A stretch of 64,000 nt of DNA from Pelagibacteraceae bacterium AG-461-B04 (GTDB lineage: Bacteria > Pseudomonadota > Alphaproteobacteria > Pelagibacterales > AG-422-B15), in the NCBI GenBank assembly GCA_003211835.1, contig QCRN01000001.1, positions 116,269 through 180,268 on the forward strand, in the 5' to 3' direction. Positions within the stretch are counted from its first letter, which is position 1. Each line of letters starts with the position of its first letter. The position numbers and the translations under genes are program-made. The notes beneath the pieces are model-generated. The model made no database searches, was not told the DNA's origin, and was given only the letters and a program-made list of their open reading frames with translations. Shown here in pieces: positions 1 through 11,247 of the stretch.

Positions 1-1
1 T

Positions 2-397
2 TCCATAAAGGGAAGAGATAAAAATGATATCTCAAGGTTTACTGCATCTGGTGGAGATATTGCAAGTGATAAACCTATGATAGTTTTAATTAATCAAGGA
101 TCTGCCTCTGCATCAGAAATTGTTGCTGGAGCTCTGCAAGATCATAAAAGAGCAATTATTATTGGTGAGCAATCTTATGGTAAGGGATCAGTTCAAACAA
201 TTTTTCCTCTAAAGGATTTAAGTGCAATTCGTATGACTACAGCTTTATATTATACACCTTCAGGGGATTCAATTCATAAAGTTGGTATAACGCCGGATAT
301 AGAAGTTGAATTTATTTATAATGAAGATGATAACGAACAAGATAATCAACTTGATTACGCCTTGGATCTCTTAAACAAAGACAGTGTTATAGAGTAA
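2..397 (+). CDS. ctpA: C-terminal processing protease (CtpA/S41 family), 3' part only
   Basis: The reading frame is open from base 2 and runs off the left edge, so only the last 131 residues are visible. They carry the S41 tail-specific protease core: the catalytic serine sits in the GSASASEI stretch and the lysine in SYGKGSVQT, followed by the usual [10 protein letters not shown] and GITPDIEV segments. The family cleaves periplasmic or membrane-anchored proteins at their C termini. The signal peptide and PDZ domain would lie upstream, outside the window. rppH follows after 13 bases on the same strand, a neighbour pair often seen in Alphaproteobacteria. The methionine at 77 is internal, not the start. 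Confidence 0.9.
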   Translation, partial: SIKGRDKNDISRFTASGGDIASDKPMIVLINQGSASASEIVAGALQDHKRAIIIGEQSYGKGSVQTIFPLKDLSAIRMTTALYYTPSGDSIHKVGITPDIEVEFIYNEDDNEQDNQLDYALDLLNKDSVIE

Positions 398-410
398 AGT
401 CATATATCGA

Positions 411-908
411 ATGAACAAATACAAACCTGGCCTGCTTAAAGAAAAATACCGAAGAGGTGTAGGCATGATGATTATTAATAAAAATAAAGAAATATTTATT
501 GGTCAAAGATTTGAAAAAGATAAATCCGCCTGGCAGATGCCTCAAGGAGGTATTGATAAGGGAGAAAAAACTATTGATGCTGTTATACGAGAGATGAACG
601 AGGAAACTGGTATCAAAAAAAACTTTAAAATACTCTATGAAACTAAAATATGGCATTACTATAAACTGCCTATTTATTTACAGAAAAAATTATGGGGTGG
701 AAAGTTTGTAGGGCAAAAGCAAAAATGGTTTTTGATTGATTTTAAAGGTAAGGACAGTGAAATTAATATACAAACAAAAAAGCCTGAGTTTAAAAAATGG
801 AAATGGACTTCTTCGAAGAAAATGATGGAATTAATAGTGCCTTTTAAAAAAAAACTATATGCCAACGTGGTATCTGAAATGGTGGAAGAATTAAATAAGA
901 ATAATTAA
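411..908 (+). CDS. rppH: RNA pyrophosphohydrolase (Nudix)
   Basis: A 165-residue Nudix hydrolase. The Nudix box begins at GGIDKGEKT (about residues 46-54) and continues with the REMNEETGI core, matching GX5EX7REUXEEXGU. The N-terminal YRRGVGMMI and the WQMPQGGID stretch are typical of RppH/YgdP, which removes pyrophosphate from the 5' end of mRNA (or hydrolyses dinucleoside polyphosphates) and so starts mRNA decay. It follows the ctpA end by 13 bases and converges on atpC with only 16 bases between stops. The length matches the family. Telling RppH from an Ap4A hydrolase by sequence alone is not certain. Confidence 0.87.
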   Translation: MNKYKPGLLKEKYRRGVGMMIINKNKEIFIGQRFEKDKSAWQMPQGGIDKGEKTIDAVIREMNEETGIKKNFKILYETKIWHYYKLPIYLQKKLWGGKFVGQKQKWFLIDFKGKDSEINIQTKKPEFKKWKWTSSKKMMELIVPFKKKLYANVVSEMVEELNKNN

Positions 909-924
909 GTTATTATTGACTTTA

Positions 925-1185
925 CTACTCGCTCACAATTCCTTCAGCTACTACAAGCAACTTATTTTCCGAGAATTTTACAAACCCTTTTTCTACATTA
1001 AAAGAATTTGTATCTTTATCTGAGGTAACAACGATTGTACCTAGTCTGAGTGAAGTTATTATATTGGCGTGATTAGCTAAAAAGCCAATATCACCCTCTA
1101 TACCTGGAACTACCACCATAGATGCTTCTCCATCTAGGTAGGTCTGCTCAGGCGTAACAACACTAAAATTAAATGAATCAGACAC
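925..1185 (-). CDS. atpC: ATP synthase epsilon subunit, N-terminal domain only
   Basis: An 86-residue epsilon subunit of F1 starting at GTG, four bases after the atpD stop, with an AGGCGG ribosome-binding site inside the end of atpD. The N-terminal beta-sandwich is complete: FSVVTPEQ at the start, GDIGFLANHANI in the middle and the final strand LLVVAEGIV. The usual protein is about 130-140 residues; here the C-terminal two-helix domain, which inhibits ATP hydrolysis in many bacteria, is missing. The next gene, rppH, ends 16 bases away, so there is no room for a frameshifted remainder. The N domain alone is sufficient for coupling F1 to the c-ring in other systems, so the gene is probably functional. 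Confidence 0.92.
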   Translation of the reverse strand: MSDSFNFSVVTPEQTYLDGEASMVVVPGIEGDIGFLANHANIITSLRLGTIVVTSDKDTNSFNVEKGFVKFSENKLLVVAEGIVSE

Positions 1186-1189
1186 TTAT

Positions 1190-3513
<2,324 letters not shown>

Positions 3514-3524
3514 TTTTGTTTACT

Positions 3525-5051
3525 CTATCTGTTTTTTTTAAATTCTTCGATGATAGTACTTAACTTTGAAGCAATATCATCCTCAAGATTACCTGAGCTA
3601 TTAATTGCTTCAATTATATCTCCATGTGAAGATTTAATGAGTTCAAATAGATCCTTCTCAAAATCTTTAATTAAATTCAGTTCTAAGTCATCGAGGTAAC
3701 CATTAACACCCGTAAAAATTGAAACAACCTGTTCAGCGATCGTCATGGGTGAATATTGATTTTGTTTTAAGAGTTCAGTTAATTTAGAGCCTCGATTCAA
3801 TAATTTTTGAGTTGATGCATCAAGGTCTGATCCAAACTGGGCAAATGCTGCCATTTCGCGATATTGAGCAAGCTCCAATTTAATTGAACCAGCCACCTTT
3901 TTCATTGCTTTTGTTTGAGCAGCAGAACCAACACGAGAAACACTTAGACCCACATTCACTGCAGGACGTATTCCTTGGTTGAAAAGTTCTGTTTCTAAAA
4001 AAATTTGTCCATCAGTTATCGAAATAACATTGGTAGGGATGAAGGCACTCACATCATTCGCCTGTGTCTCAATTACTGGCAATGCAGTTAGAGAACCTCC
4101 ACCGCTTTCATCATTTAATTTTGCAGCTCGTTCAAGTAATCTACTGTGAAGATAGAAAACATCACCAGGAAAAGCTTCACGTCCTGGGGGTCTTCTAAGT
4201 AAAAGTGACATTTGACGGTAAGCAACTGCTTGTTTTGAAAGATCATCATAAATGATTAGAGCATGCATGCCATTGTCCCTAAAATATTCACCCATAGAAC
4301 AGCCAGTATATGGTGCAAGGAATTGAAGTGGAGCTGCATCACTTGCGGTTGCGGCTACAACAGTTGTATACTCCATTGCTCCTGCATCCTCCAAAGTTTT
4401 TACAGTCTGAGCGATTGAGGATCTTTTTTGCCCGATACCTACATATATACAATACAGTTTTTTTGTTTCATCATCTGACTCATTTATTGTTTTCTGATTT
4501 ATTATGGTATCAATTGCAATAGCAGTTTTTCCTGTTTGCCTGTCTCCAATAATTAATTCTCTTTGACCTCTTCCAACAGGTATAAGACTATCAATAGCTT
4601 TTAAACCTGTCTGCATTGGTTCCGACACTGATTTTCTTGGAATAATTCCTGGAGCTTTTACTTCAATTCTACTTCTATTTTCTGAGTCAATGTTACCTTT
4701 TCCATCTATCGGATTTCCTAACGCATCAACTACTCTACCTAGTAGTTCCTTACCTACTGGTACATCAACAATTGCATTAGTTCGCTTAACAGTGTCTCCC
4801 TCTTTAATGTTTGCATCACTTCCAAATAAAACTACACCAACATTATCATCTTCAAGATTCAAAGCCATTCCCTTAGTTCCATCGTCAAAGAGAACCATTT
4901 CACCAGCTTGAACATTATCTAATCCATATATTCTTGCAATTCCATCTCCGATTGATAATACCTGTCCAACTTCACTGATTTCAGAATCAGAACCAAAGTT
5001 TTTGATTTCTTCTTTTAAGATTTTTGATATTTCTGAAGGTTGTATATCCAT
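3525..5051 (-). CDS. atpA: ATP synthase F1 subunit alpha
   Basis: Non-catalytic nucleotide-binding alpha subunit of F1, 508 residues, usual length. Walker A GDRQTGKT is at residues 169-176; [12 protein letters not shown] and the [21 protein letters not shown] region follow. The N-terminal segment ([14 protein letters not shown]) is the part that contacts the delta subunit. The ATG follows directly after the atpH stop with no spacer, suggesting translational coupling. Confidence 0.99.
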   Translation of the reverse strand: MDIQPSEISKILKEEIKNFGSDSEISEVGQVLSIGDGIARIYGLDNVQAGEMVLFDDGTKGMALNLEDDNVGVVLFGSDANIKEGDTVKRTNAIVDVPVGKELLGRVVDALGNPIDGKGNIDSENRSRIEVKAPGIIPRKSVSEPMQTGLKAIDSLIPVGRGQRELIIGDRQTGKTAIAIDTIINQKTINESDDETKKLYCIYVGIGQKRSSIAQTVKTLEDAGAMEYTTVVAATASDAAPLQFLAPYTGCSMGEYFRDNGMHALIIYDDLSKQAVAYRQMSLLLRRPPGREAFPGDVFYLHSRLLERAAKLNDESGGGSLTALPVIETQANDVSAFIPTNVISITDGQIFLETELFNQGIRPAVNVGLSVSRVGSAAQTKAMKKVAGSIKLELAQYREMAAFAQFGSDLDASTQKLLNRGSKLTELLKQNQYSPMTIAEQVVSIFTGVNGYLDDLELNLIKDFEKDLFELIKSSHGDIIEAINSSGNLEDDIASKLSTIIEEFKKNR

Positions 5052-5612
5052 TTAAGCGACCTCTTTCATTTTTTCTTTTAATAGTTGTAATTGGTTTTTA
5101 ATACTGCTGTCAATCATTTGACTGCCAACTTGAATTTTTAATCCTCCGATTAGTTCTGGTTCGATATTTAATTGTATATTGAAGTCAGCGTTAAATTTAT
5201 CTTTTAACTTTGAACTGATATCAGCTAACTGAGCATCAGTTAGCGCATAAGCAGAAGATACAGTTGCTACTCTTTCACCTTTTAGTGAAGCTAATAAGTT
5301 CTCAAATGTTCCTACAATTTCTAAGAGATAATTAACACGATTTTTTTTAACAATGACACCAATGAAATTTGATACAAGTTTTGATAATTCAATTTTTTCT
5401 GCGATAGTTTCAAAAAGTTTTATTTTATTTGATTTGCTTATTGAAGGGTTTAATATGACAGATAGAACTTTTTGATCTTCTTGTAAAATTTCCTTAATCC
5501 TCATTAATTCATTAGATACTGAATCTAATACTTTAGCCTCTTTGGCCAACTGAAACAACGCGTTAGCATACCGGTCAACAGCTGCTATTTGGTAAGTATT
5601 AACTTTTGACAT
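5052..5612 (-). CDS. atpH: ATP synthase F1 subunit delta (OSCP)
   Basis: Delta subunit, 186 residues, first gene of the F1 operon. The N-terminal six-helix domain has the signature YANALFQLAKE near residue 15, and the C-terminal part contains the ELIGGLKIQVGSQMIDSSI segment typical of the family. It forms the peripheral stalk link between F1 and F0. The 85-base space back to the priA stop (5613-5698) is where an operon promoter could lie; I see no convincing -35/-10 pair there. Confidence 0.96.
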   Translation of the reverse strand: MSKVNTYQIAAVDRYANALFQLAKEAKVLDSVSNELMRIKEILQEDQKVLSVILNPSISKSNKIKLFETIAEKIELSKLVSNFIGVIVKKNRVNYLLEIVGTFENLLASLKGERVATVSSAYALTDAQLADISSKLKDKFNADFNIQLNIEPELIGGLKIQVGSQMIDSSIKNQLQLLKEKMKEVA

Positions 5613-5698
5613 TATCCATTAAATCTTTGAAATTTCAGTCATTGCGTACCATTAACTCTTACTTTTTTCAAGCATTGGAATGTCGCATTCACAACTAA

Positions 5699-7693
5699 TT
5701 ATACAAAGCTGTAGGGATCGATATCAACTGATATATTTACATTTGGAAGCGTCTTAGACCTGGACAGCCAAGTCTCAACAATTTTTTGCATATTTCTGGC
5801 TTTTTTATCATGTATTAAAAACCTTTGCCGATGACGTCCTTTTAATTTGGAAAGTGGTGCTGGGGCAGGTCCATAAACTTCTAATTCTGGGATCTTGGGA
5901 GTGGAACTATATAGTATACTGCATTGGCTTCTGACCCTCTCAATATTATTACCACTAACAATAATTGCTGCCATTTTTCCAAGAGGTGGAAGCTTATTAT
6001 CAACTCGATAATTAATTTCATTTTCATAAAATTCATCTCTATTTAATGAGGACAGTGCTTGTATAGTTTCATTATTTGGATAATAAGTTTGTATGAATAC
6101 CGATCCCTCCAATTCTGCCCTACCTGCTCTACCCGCAACTTGGTAAAGAGCTTGATAAGTTTTTTCCGAGGCTCTTAGGTCTCCTCCTCTAAGAGACATA
6201 TCGGCATCAATTATGCCAACGCATGTCAAACGTGGAAAATGGTATCCCTTAGTAATCAATTGTGTTCCAATAATAATGTCATAATTATTTTCTTTGATTT
6301 CTCGAACACGCTTATCAAGTTCAATTTGTGATTTTATATGATCGCTCGAAAACAAACATATTTTAGCAATTGGAAATAATTTTGTAATTTCAGTATAAAT
6401 TTTCTCTATACCGGCACCATAATCAATAAATTGTTGATCATCGTTATCACATGATGGGCAATTGAGTCCAAATGATTTAACGCTATGTCCACAATGATGA
6501 CATAGTAGATTTTTATTTTTTATATGTTCTACAAGATAACTTGTACAATTCTTACACGTAAATTTATAACCACATGATTTGCATATGACTACAGGCGCAT
6601 AACCTCTTTTATTTATGTATAAAAGTGCTTGGCTTTGATTAGATATTGTTTTTTCAATTGCATTCTTGAGTGGATTAGACACCCATTGATCTTTTCCTAA
6701 TTTTTCTTTTCGCATGTCGACTATTTTTATCTTATTTTCTACATTGCTGAAAAATTTATTTTTTATAGATACTTTGTGATATTTTTTCTTGAACACATTA
6801 AATATCGTTTCTAATGATGGTGTTGCACTAGTTAAAATTAATGGGATATTTTCTATAGATGCTTTAACTACTGACATGTCTCTCGCATGATAAATTCCTT
6901 TCTCCTCTTGCTTGTAAGAAGTGTCATGCTCTTCATCAAGAATTATCATGCCTAATTTTTTATAGGGCAAAAAAAGTGCTGATCTTGCCCCGACAATGAT
7001 CTTTGATGTTCCATTGATTATATTTTTTAACGTTTTGGTCTTCATGCTTGCACTTATCTTTGAATGCCAAACATCAGGAGTAAATCCAAACCTTTCTTCA
7101 ATTCTTTTAACAAAATCACTTGTTAAAGAAACTTCTGGAAACATAATTAATACTTGTTCTTTTTCAGTTAAATAATTTTTTAAAGTGCTAAAATAAACTT
7201 CAGTTTTTCCCGATCCTGGGACACCATCTAATAAGATTGTGTTGTAATCTCGTCTAGATGATATTTTTAAAATTTTTTCACTTGCCCTTTTCTGCTCAAT
7301 ATTAAGTTCAATTATTTTTTCTTGGGTAGCTATATTTTCACTCGGTGTATGAATCTTCTTTTCATCAAAGTAAGTTTTTGAATGAGATAATATCATTTTC
7401 AGAACTAGGCCTCTTTGTATTGCATTATAACTACTCACCCATTCCAAAAATTTAAGCATTTTTGAAGTAAGCTGGTGTGCATCAGATACCTTCTCGATCT
7501 CTTTTATTTTAATTTTATTTGGCTCATAATTTTCTAATACAGCAGTAATTACTCCTACTTTAAGACTCGAACGTAAAGAAGCTTGAACAATCGAGCCTAT
7601 CTTAGGCTTGCTCTTACTTATTAGTTTATAAGTAAAGTCTTCACTAATATTGTGCGCAAATAAAACATTTACGTAAAAAAGATCTTTTGACAT
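5699..7693 (-). CDS. priA: Primosomal protein N' (PriA helicase)
   Basis: A superfamily 2 replication-restart helicase, 664 residues from the ATG at 7693. Walker A (GVPGSGKT, residues about 157-164), the DEEH box (IILDEEHDTSYKQ), the eight-cysteine zinc-binding region (CKSC, CKNC, CHHC, CPSC) and the motif V/VI region (GTQLITKGYHFP, QVAGRAGRAELEG) are all present. The frame stays open to a TTG at 7738, but the ATG at 7693 fits the usual PriA start (a few residues before the FYVNVLF strand) and leaves 59 bases for divergent promoters with fsa. It is somewhat shorter than the roughly 730 residues usual in the family. Adjacent to the F1 operon, as in many Alphaproteobacteria. Confidence 0.95.
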   Translation of the reverse strand: MSKDLFYVNVLFAHNISEDFTYKLISKSKPKIGSIVQASLRSSLKVGVITAVLENYEPNKIKIKEIEKVSDAHQLTSKMLKFLEWVSSYNAIQRGLVLKMILSHSKTYFDEKKIHTPSENIATQEKIIELNIEQKRASEKILKISSRRDYNTILLDGVPGSGKTEVYFSTLKNYLTEKEQVLIMFPEVSLTSDFVKRIEERFGFTPDVWHSKISASMKTKTLKNIINGTSKIIVGARSALFLPYKKLGMIILDEEHDTSYKQEEKGIYHARDMSVVKASIENIPLILTSATPSLETIFNVFKKKYHKVSIKNKFFSNVENKIKIVDMRKEKLGKDQWVSNPLKNAIEKTISNQSQALLYINKRGYAPVVICKSCGYKFTCKNCTSYLVEHIKNKNLLCHHCGHSVKSFGLNCPSCDNDDQQFIDYGAGIEKIYTEITKLFPIAKICLFSSDHIKSQIELDKRVREIKENNYDIIIGTQLITKGYHFPRLTCVGIIDADMSLRGGDLRASEKTYQALYQVAGRAGRAELEGSVFIQTYYPNNETIQALSSLNRDEFYENEINYRVDNKLPPLGKMAAIIVSGNNIERVRSQCSILYSSTPKIPELEVYGPAPAPLSKLKGRHRQRFLIHDKKARNMQKIVETWLSRSKTLPNVNISVDIDPYSFV

Positions 7694-7752
7694 ACATTTG
7701 GTCTGATTCTTTATTTGTGCTATAAATATATCAGTCAAAAATATTAAATGTT

Positions 7753-8409
7753 ATGGAATTCTTTTTAGATACTGCTGATGTTAAGTTAATTAAAGAGCTA
7801 AATAAAACAGGTTTGATTAATGGAATTACGACAAACCCGTCGCTAGTTGCCAAGTCTGGAAAGAATTTTTTAGAAATCCTGAAAGAAATTACTAAAATTA
7901 TAAAAGGACCAATAAGTGCAGAAGTTACAGCACTTGATACAAAGGGTATGATCGCAGAAGCAAATAAGCTCAAAAAAATATCGAAAAATATTGTTATCAA
8001 GTTACCTCTAACAGAAAATGGATTAAAAGCATGCAAATCTCTTTCAAAAAGAAAAATTAAAACTAATGTCACACTATGTTTTTCAGCGGCTCAAGCACTT
8101 TTAGCCGCAAAATGTGGAGCCACCTATATATCCCCTTTTGTAGGGCGGCTTGATGATATTGGTGAAAACGGTATGGAATTAATTCAACAAATAAAATCTA
8201 TTTATTCAAATTACAAAAATTTAAATACTAAAATATTAGTAGCATCCGTAAGAAATGCTGATCATGTTATAAAGTCAGCTATCATAGGAGCTGATGTTGT
8301 AACTTTACCTCCAGACACTCTCATGGAACTTTATAACCATCCTCTTACAAAAAAAGGTTTAGATGCTTTCCTTAGTGATTGGAAAAAGACGAAACAGTCA
8401 ATCGTTTAA
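7753..8409 (+). CDS. fsa: Small transaldolase / fructose-6-phosphate aldolase-like protein
   Basis: A 218-residue class I aldolase of the short transaldolase family (TalC/FSA). It begins [10 protein letters not shown], has the [13 protein letters not shown] motif, the Schiff-base lysine at about residue 83 in VIKLPLT, and [12 protein letters not shown]. The family moves dihydroxyacetone units in the non-oxidative pentose phosphate pathway or splits fructose 6-phosphate; sequence alone does not separate the two activities. It is divergent from priA and followed by xerC after 4 bases, a conserved alphaproteobacterial neighbourhood. Confidence 0.92.
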   Translation: MEFFLDTADVKLIKELNKTGLINGITTNPSLVAKSGKNFLEILKEITKIIKGPISAEVTALDTKGMIAEANKLKKISKNIVIKLPLTENGLKACKSLSKRKIKTNVTLCFSAAQALLAAKCGATYISPFVGRLDDIGENGMELIQQIKSIYSNYKNLNTKILVASVRNADHVIKSAIIGADVVTLPPDTLMELYNHPLTKKGLDAFLSDWKKTKQSIV

Positions 8410-8413
8410 ATAA

Positions 8414-9331
8414 GTGAATAAACATATTGAAGATGCATTTATTAACTGGCTAGGAAATTTAAAAGAAGTAAGAAATCTTAGTGATAATACAGTGATAAGT
8501 TACAAACACGACGTTAGAAGTTTTATAGATTTCATGAGTACTCATACGGGTTCAGAAGTTTCAATAAAATACCTCAATGATATGAAAATTTCTGATTTTA
8601 GAAGTTTTCTCTCTTACCTGAGAAATAAAGATATAAGCTCCACATCCATAGCAAGAATAATATCGTCTTTAAAATCTTTCTTTAATTATTTGCTAAATAC
8701 AAATTTAATTGAAAGTACTGTTGTTCAGTCTTTAAGAACTCCTAAGCAAAAAAAATCTTTACCGAGACCCATTTCATCCGAACTTGCAATTGAAACTATT
8801 AAACATGCTCAAGATATGGAGAAAGAAAAATGGATAGGATTGAGAAATAAATCAATTTTAATGCTTTTATATGGATGTGGGTTAAGAATTTCTGAAGCAC
8901 TAAACTTAAATTTTGAAGATATAAATGAAAATGACTACTTAATAATTAAAGGAAAAGGAAATAAGGAACGCATGGTACCGTTAATGGACTATGTAAAAAA
9001 TGATATCGAAAATTATATACATGAGTGTCCTAAAAATTTCATGAAAGATGATCCTTTGTTTGTTGGAAAAAGATTGGATCGCCTTAGCCCCAGAATAATA
9101 CAATATGTTTTAGAAAAGATTAGACACAATTTATCTCTTCCTGAAACTGCAACTCCTCATGCGCTTAGGCACAGCTTTGCGACTCATTTGCTTAATTCAG
9201 GTGGAGATTTAAGAACAATACAAGAATTGTTGGGGCATAGTAGCTTATCTACTACTCAAAAATATACGAAGGTTGAAACAGAAAAGCTATATGACGCTTA
9301 CTCAAAGGCTCATCCTCTTGCTAAGAAGTAA
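8414..9331 (+). CDS. xerC: Tyrosine recombinase XerC
   Basis: A 305-residue tyrosine recombinase starting at GTG, four bases after the fsa stop. The N-terminal SAM-like core-binding domain covers about residues 1-100. The catalytic set is complete: R158 (GCGLRISEAL), K181 (KGNKER), H249 and R252 (HALRHSFATHLL), H275 (LLGHSS) and Y284 (TTQKYTKV). XerC works with XerD at dif to resolve chromosome dimers. The position beside fsa and priA, and the lack of any mobile element nearby, argue for the housekeeping enzyme rather than a phage integrase. Confidence 0.94.
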   Translation: MNKHIEDAFINWLGNLKEVRNLSDNTVISYKHDVRSFIDFMSTHTGSEVSIKYLNDMKISDFRSFLSYLRNKDISSTSIARIISSLKSFFNYLLNTNLIESTVVQSLRTPKQKKSLPRPISSELAIETIKHAQDMEKEKWIGLRNKSILMLLYGCGLRISEALNLNFEDINENDYLIIKGKGNKERMVPLMDYVKNDIENYIHECPKNFMKDDPLFVGKRLDRLSPRIIQYVLEKIRHNLSLPETATPHALRHSFATHLLNSGGDLRTIQELLGHSSLSTTQKYTKVETEKLYDAYSKAHPLAKK

Positions 9332-9354
9332 ATAAATTATATATTAAATATTAA

Positions 9355-9750
9355 ATGAATAATCCAATTCAAAAATGGCATGATGTCGTAAAGCTAAGAG
9401 ATTATAATACTCTTACAGAAATTATACATGATGATGCAATTTTCTATTCACCTGTGGTCTATACGCCTCAAAAAGGAAAAGATATAACTTTGAAATATTT
9501 AATAGCGGCTTCTGAAGTATTTAATTCTTCGAGCTTTAAGTATGATAAAGAAATGATTGGTGAAAACTCTGCAAGCTTAGAATTTTCACTAACAATTGAT
9601 GATACTGATATAAATGGCATTGATCTTATTACTTGGAATAATGATGGATTAATTACTGAATTTAAGGTATTTATAAGGCCGCTTCAGGGCGTAAATTTAA
9701 TACATAAAATGATGCAAGGAATGTTAGAAAGTTTTAAAAATGTCAGTTGA
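9355..9750 (+). CDS. NTF2-like (SnoaL-type) protein
   Basis: A 131-residue protein with the cone-shaped alpha+beta NTF2/SnoaL pattern: an N-terminal helix with WHDVVKLRDYNTL, then HDDAIFYSPVV, a middle helix and long C-terminal strands ending FKVFIRPLQGVN. No signal peptide. Members of this superfamily include ketosteroid isomerases, polyketide cyclases and small hydratases, but many have no known activity, so function is not assigned. The start overlaps nothing; the end overlaps the downstream sterol-desaturase-family gene by 11 bases, so the two are probably translated together. Confidence 0.85.
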   Translation: MNNPIQKWHDVVKLRDYNTLTEIIHDDAIFYSPVVYTPQKGKDITLKYLIAASEVFNSSSFKYDKEMIGENSASLEFSLTIDDTDINGIDLITWNNDGLITEFKVFIRPLQGVNLIHKMMQGMLESFKNVS

Positions 9751-10660
9751 TTTCCTATTTCAGTACTCTGCTCTAGAACTTTTCTGGCTACTTGTTCCAA
9801 TACTTATTGGAATAGCAGTTGTTGAAACACTCGCAATTTATTTTTTTAAATTGAAAGGAAAAAATGATTTTAAAGAGTGGATATTAAACATCACAATGGG
9901 AACTTTGAGTTACCCTATTAATGGAATATTTGCTTTTATTACACTTGGTGCTTTATTTTGGGCTAAGGAATTTCAAATTTATACATTTCCTTTCACATTA
10001 AGTGCTTTAGTACTTTGTTTTATACTTGATGATTTAACTTTTTACTTACATCACAGAATTTGTCATAGATGGCGATGGGGATGGGGGTTACATCGAACAC
10101 ACCACTCATCTGAAAGAATGGGAATTGATGTAGGTGCAAGACAACCATTCACAAAACACTTCACAGGAACACGTATGCTCAAGTTACCACTCGTAATTAT
10201 TGGATTTGATCCAGTGATGGTTTTATTTTGTGTTTTTATAAATGGTTATTACCAATATTTGTGCCACACTCAAACAATACATAAACTTCCAAGATGGTAT
10301 GAATATCTATTTAATACTCCGTCACATCACAGAGTTCATCATGCCAGAAATCCAAAATATCTAGATTCAAATTATGCTGGAACACTAATGATTTGGGATA
10401 GAATGTTTGGCACATTCGTTCCTGAAGATCCAAAAGAACCGTGTGACTATGGATTGGTAGTTCCAATGACATCATTAAATCCTTTAAGAATCCTATTTGA
10501 AGAATATGCAAATATTTTCAAAGATATAACAATGCGTGGAATAACTTTAAAAGACAGATTTATGTATCTTTGTGGCCCTCCTGGATGGTCTCATGATGGA
10601 ACAAGAAAAACATCAACAGAGATTAAAGAAGATTATTACAACGTAATAAAAAATACTTAA
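9740..10660 (+). CDS. Sterol desaturase / fatty acid hydroxylase family membrane protein
   Basis: A 306-residue integral membrane di-iron oxygenase of the fatty-acid hydroxylase superfamily. The histidine clusters are visible: H104/H105/H109 (HHRICH), H118, H121, H122 (HRTHH) and H196, H197, H200, H201 (HHRVHH), with H176 and H181 as possible extra ligands. Several hydrophobic segments precede the first cluster. The family uses O2 to hydroxylate or desaturate lipids, sterols or carotenoids; the substrate here is unknown. It overlaps the SnoaL-like gene by 11 bases and the next membrane protein by one base (TAATG), so the three form one translational unit. Confidence 0.92.
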   Translation: MSVDFLFQYSALELFWLLVPILIGIAVVETLAIYFFKLKGKNDFKEWILNITMGTLSYPINGIFAFITLGALFWAKEFQIYTFPFTLSALVLCFILDDLTFYLHHRICHRWRWGWGLHRTHHSSERMGIDVGARQPFTKHFTGTRMLKLPLVIIGFDPVMVLFCVFINGYYQYLCHTQTIHKLPRWYEYLFNTPSHHRVHHARNPKYLDSNYAGTLMIWDRMFGTFVPEDPKEPCDYGLVVPMTSLNPLRILFEEYANIFKDITMRGITLKDRFMYLCGPPGWSHDGTRKTSTEIKEDYYNVIKNT

Positions 10661-11247
10661 TGCCGCCAGCGCATTATGCTTTATCTGAAATATTAATCGT
10701 ACTCATTAGTATTTATACTCTAACTATATTCTTTAAAGAAAGACGATTTTATAGTTTTGTCGGCGTATTTTTGATTAGCTGTGCCGCAGTAATAGCGTCT
10801 ATAAGATTTGGAATAAATTATCAAAGTGAATTAAAATCTTTTCATCAACTTTCGTCTGCAATATCTCTATTATTCGGCATACCTCTAATTGTTATTGAAA
10901 TAATGAAAAGAAGTAATCTTCTTAATGACAAAATCATATATCTAGTTCTTCTAATCGCAATTATCATTAGTCTATATATATTTCTTCAAGCAAAACATTT
11001 AACAATTACGATAGCTGCATCTTGGTTAATAGTAGGTGCTTTTTTTTCAGTACTTATTTCGAGAGAGCATGCTTTAATGAAAATTGTTTCTGGTATTTTC
11101 TTTTCACTCATCATTATAAACTTAATAGTAAGAAGAATGGAGCTATTTGACCCTTCTACTAGCTGGCACTTGTATCACATTGGAATTGCTGTTTGGTTGT
11201 ATCTGATTACAAGAATCTTAAAGCAGAATGAGACTAAATATGTATAG
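10660..11247 (+). CDS. Multi-pass membrane protein of unknown function
   Basis: A 195-residue protein with about seven hydrophobic segments (for example LSEILIVLISIYTLTIFF near the start and IGIAVWLYLITRIL near the end) and short charged loops. I do not recognise a named family. Its ATG shares one base with the stop of the sterol-desaturase-family gene, so it probably acts with it, perhaps as a membrane partner. Its last 14 bases overlap the 3' end of lpdA on the opposite strand. Confidence 0.75.
   Translation: MPPAHYALSEILIVLISIYTLTIFFKERRFYSFVGVFLISCAAVIASIRFGINYQSELKSFHQLSSAISLLFGIPLIVIEIMKRSNLLNDKIIYLVLLIAIIISLYIFLQAKHLTITIAASWLIVGAFFSVLISREHALMKIVSGIFFSLIIINLIVRRMELFDPSTSWHLYHIGIAVWLYLITRILKQNETKYV

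Noticed and set aside
7694..7738. TTG start for priA
   Set aside because: The 15 extra residues precede the normal PriA start, and using them would leave only 14 bases for divergent promoters.
8414..9331. Phage or integron integrase
   Set aside because: Length, motifs and the fsa/priA neighbourhood match housekeeping XerC; no att sites, cargo or other mobile genes are seen.
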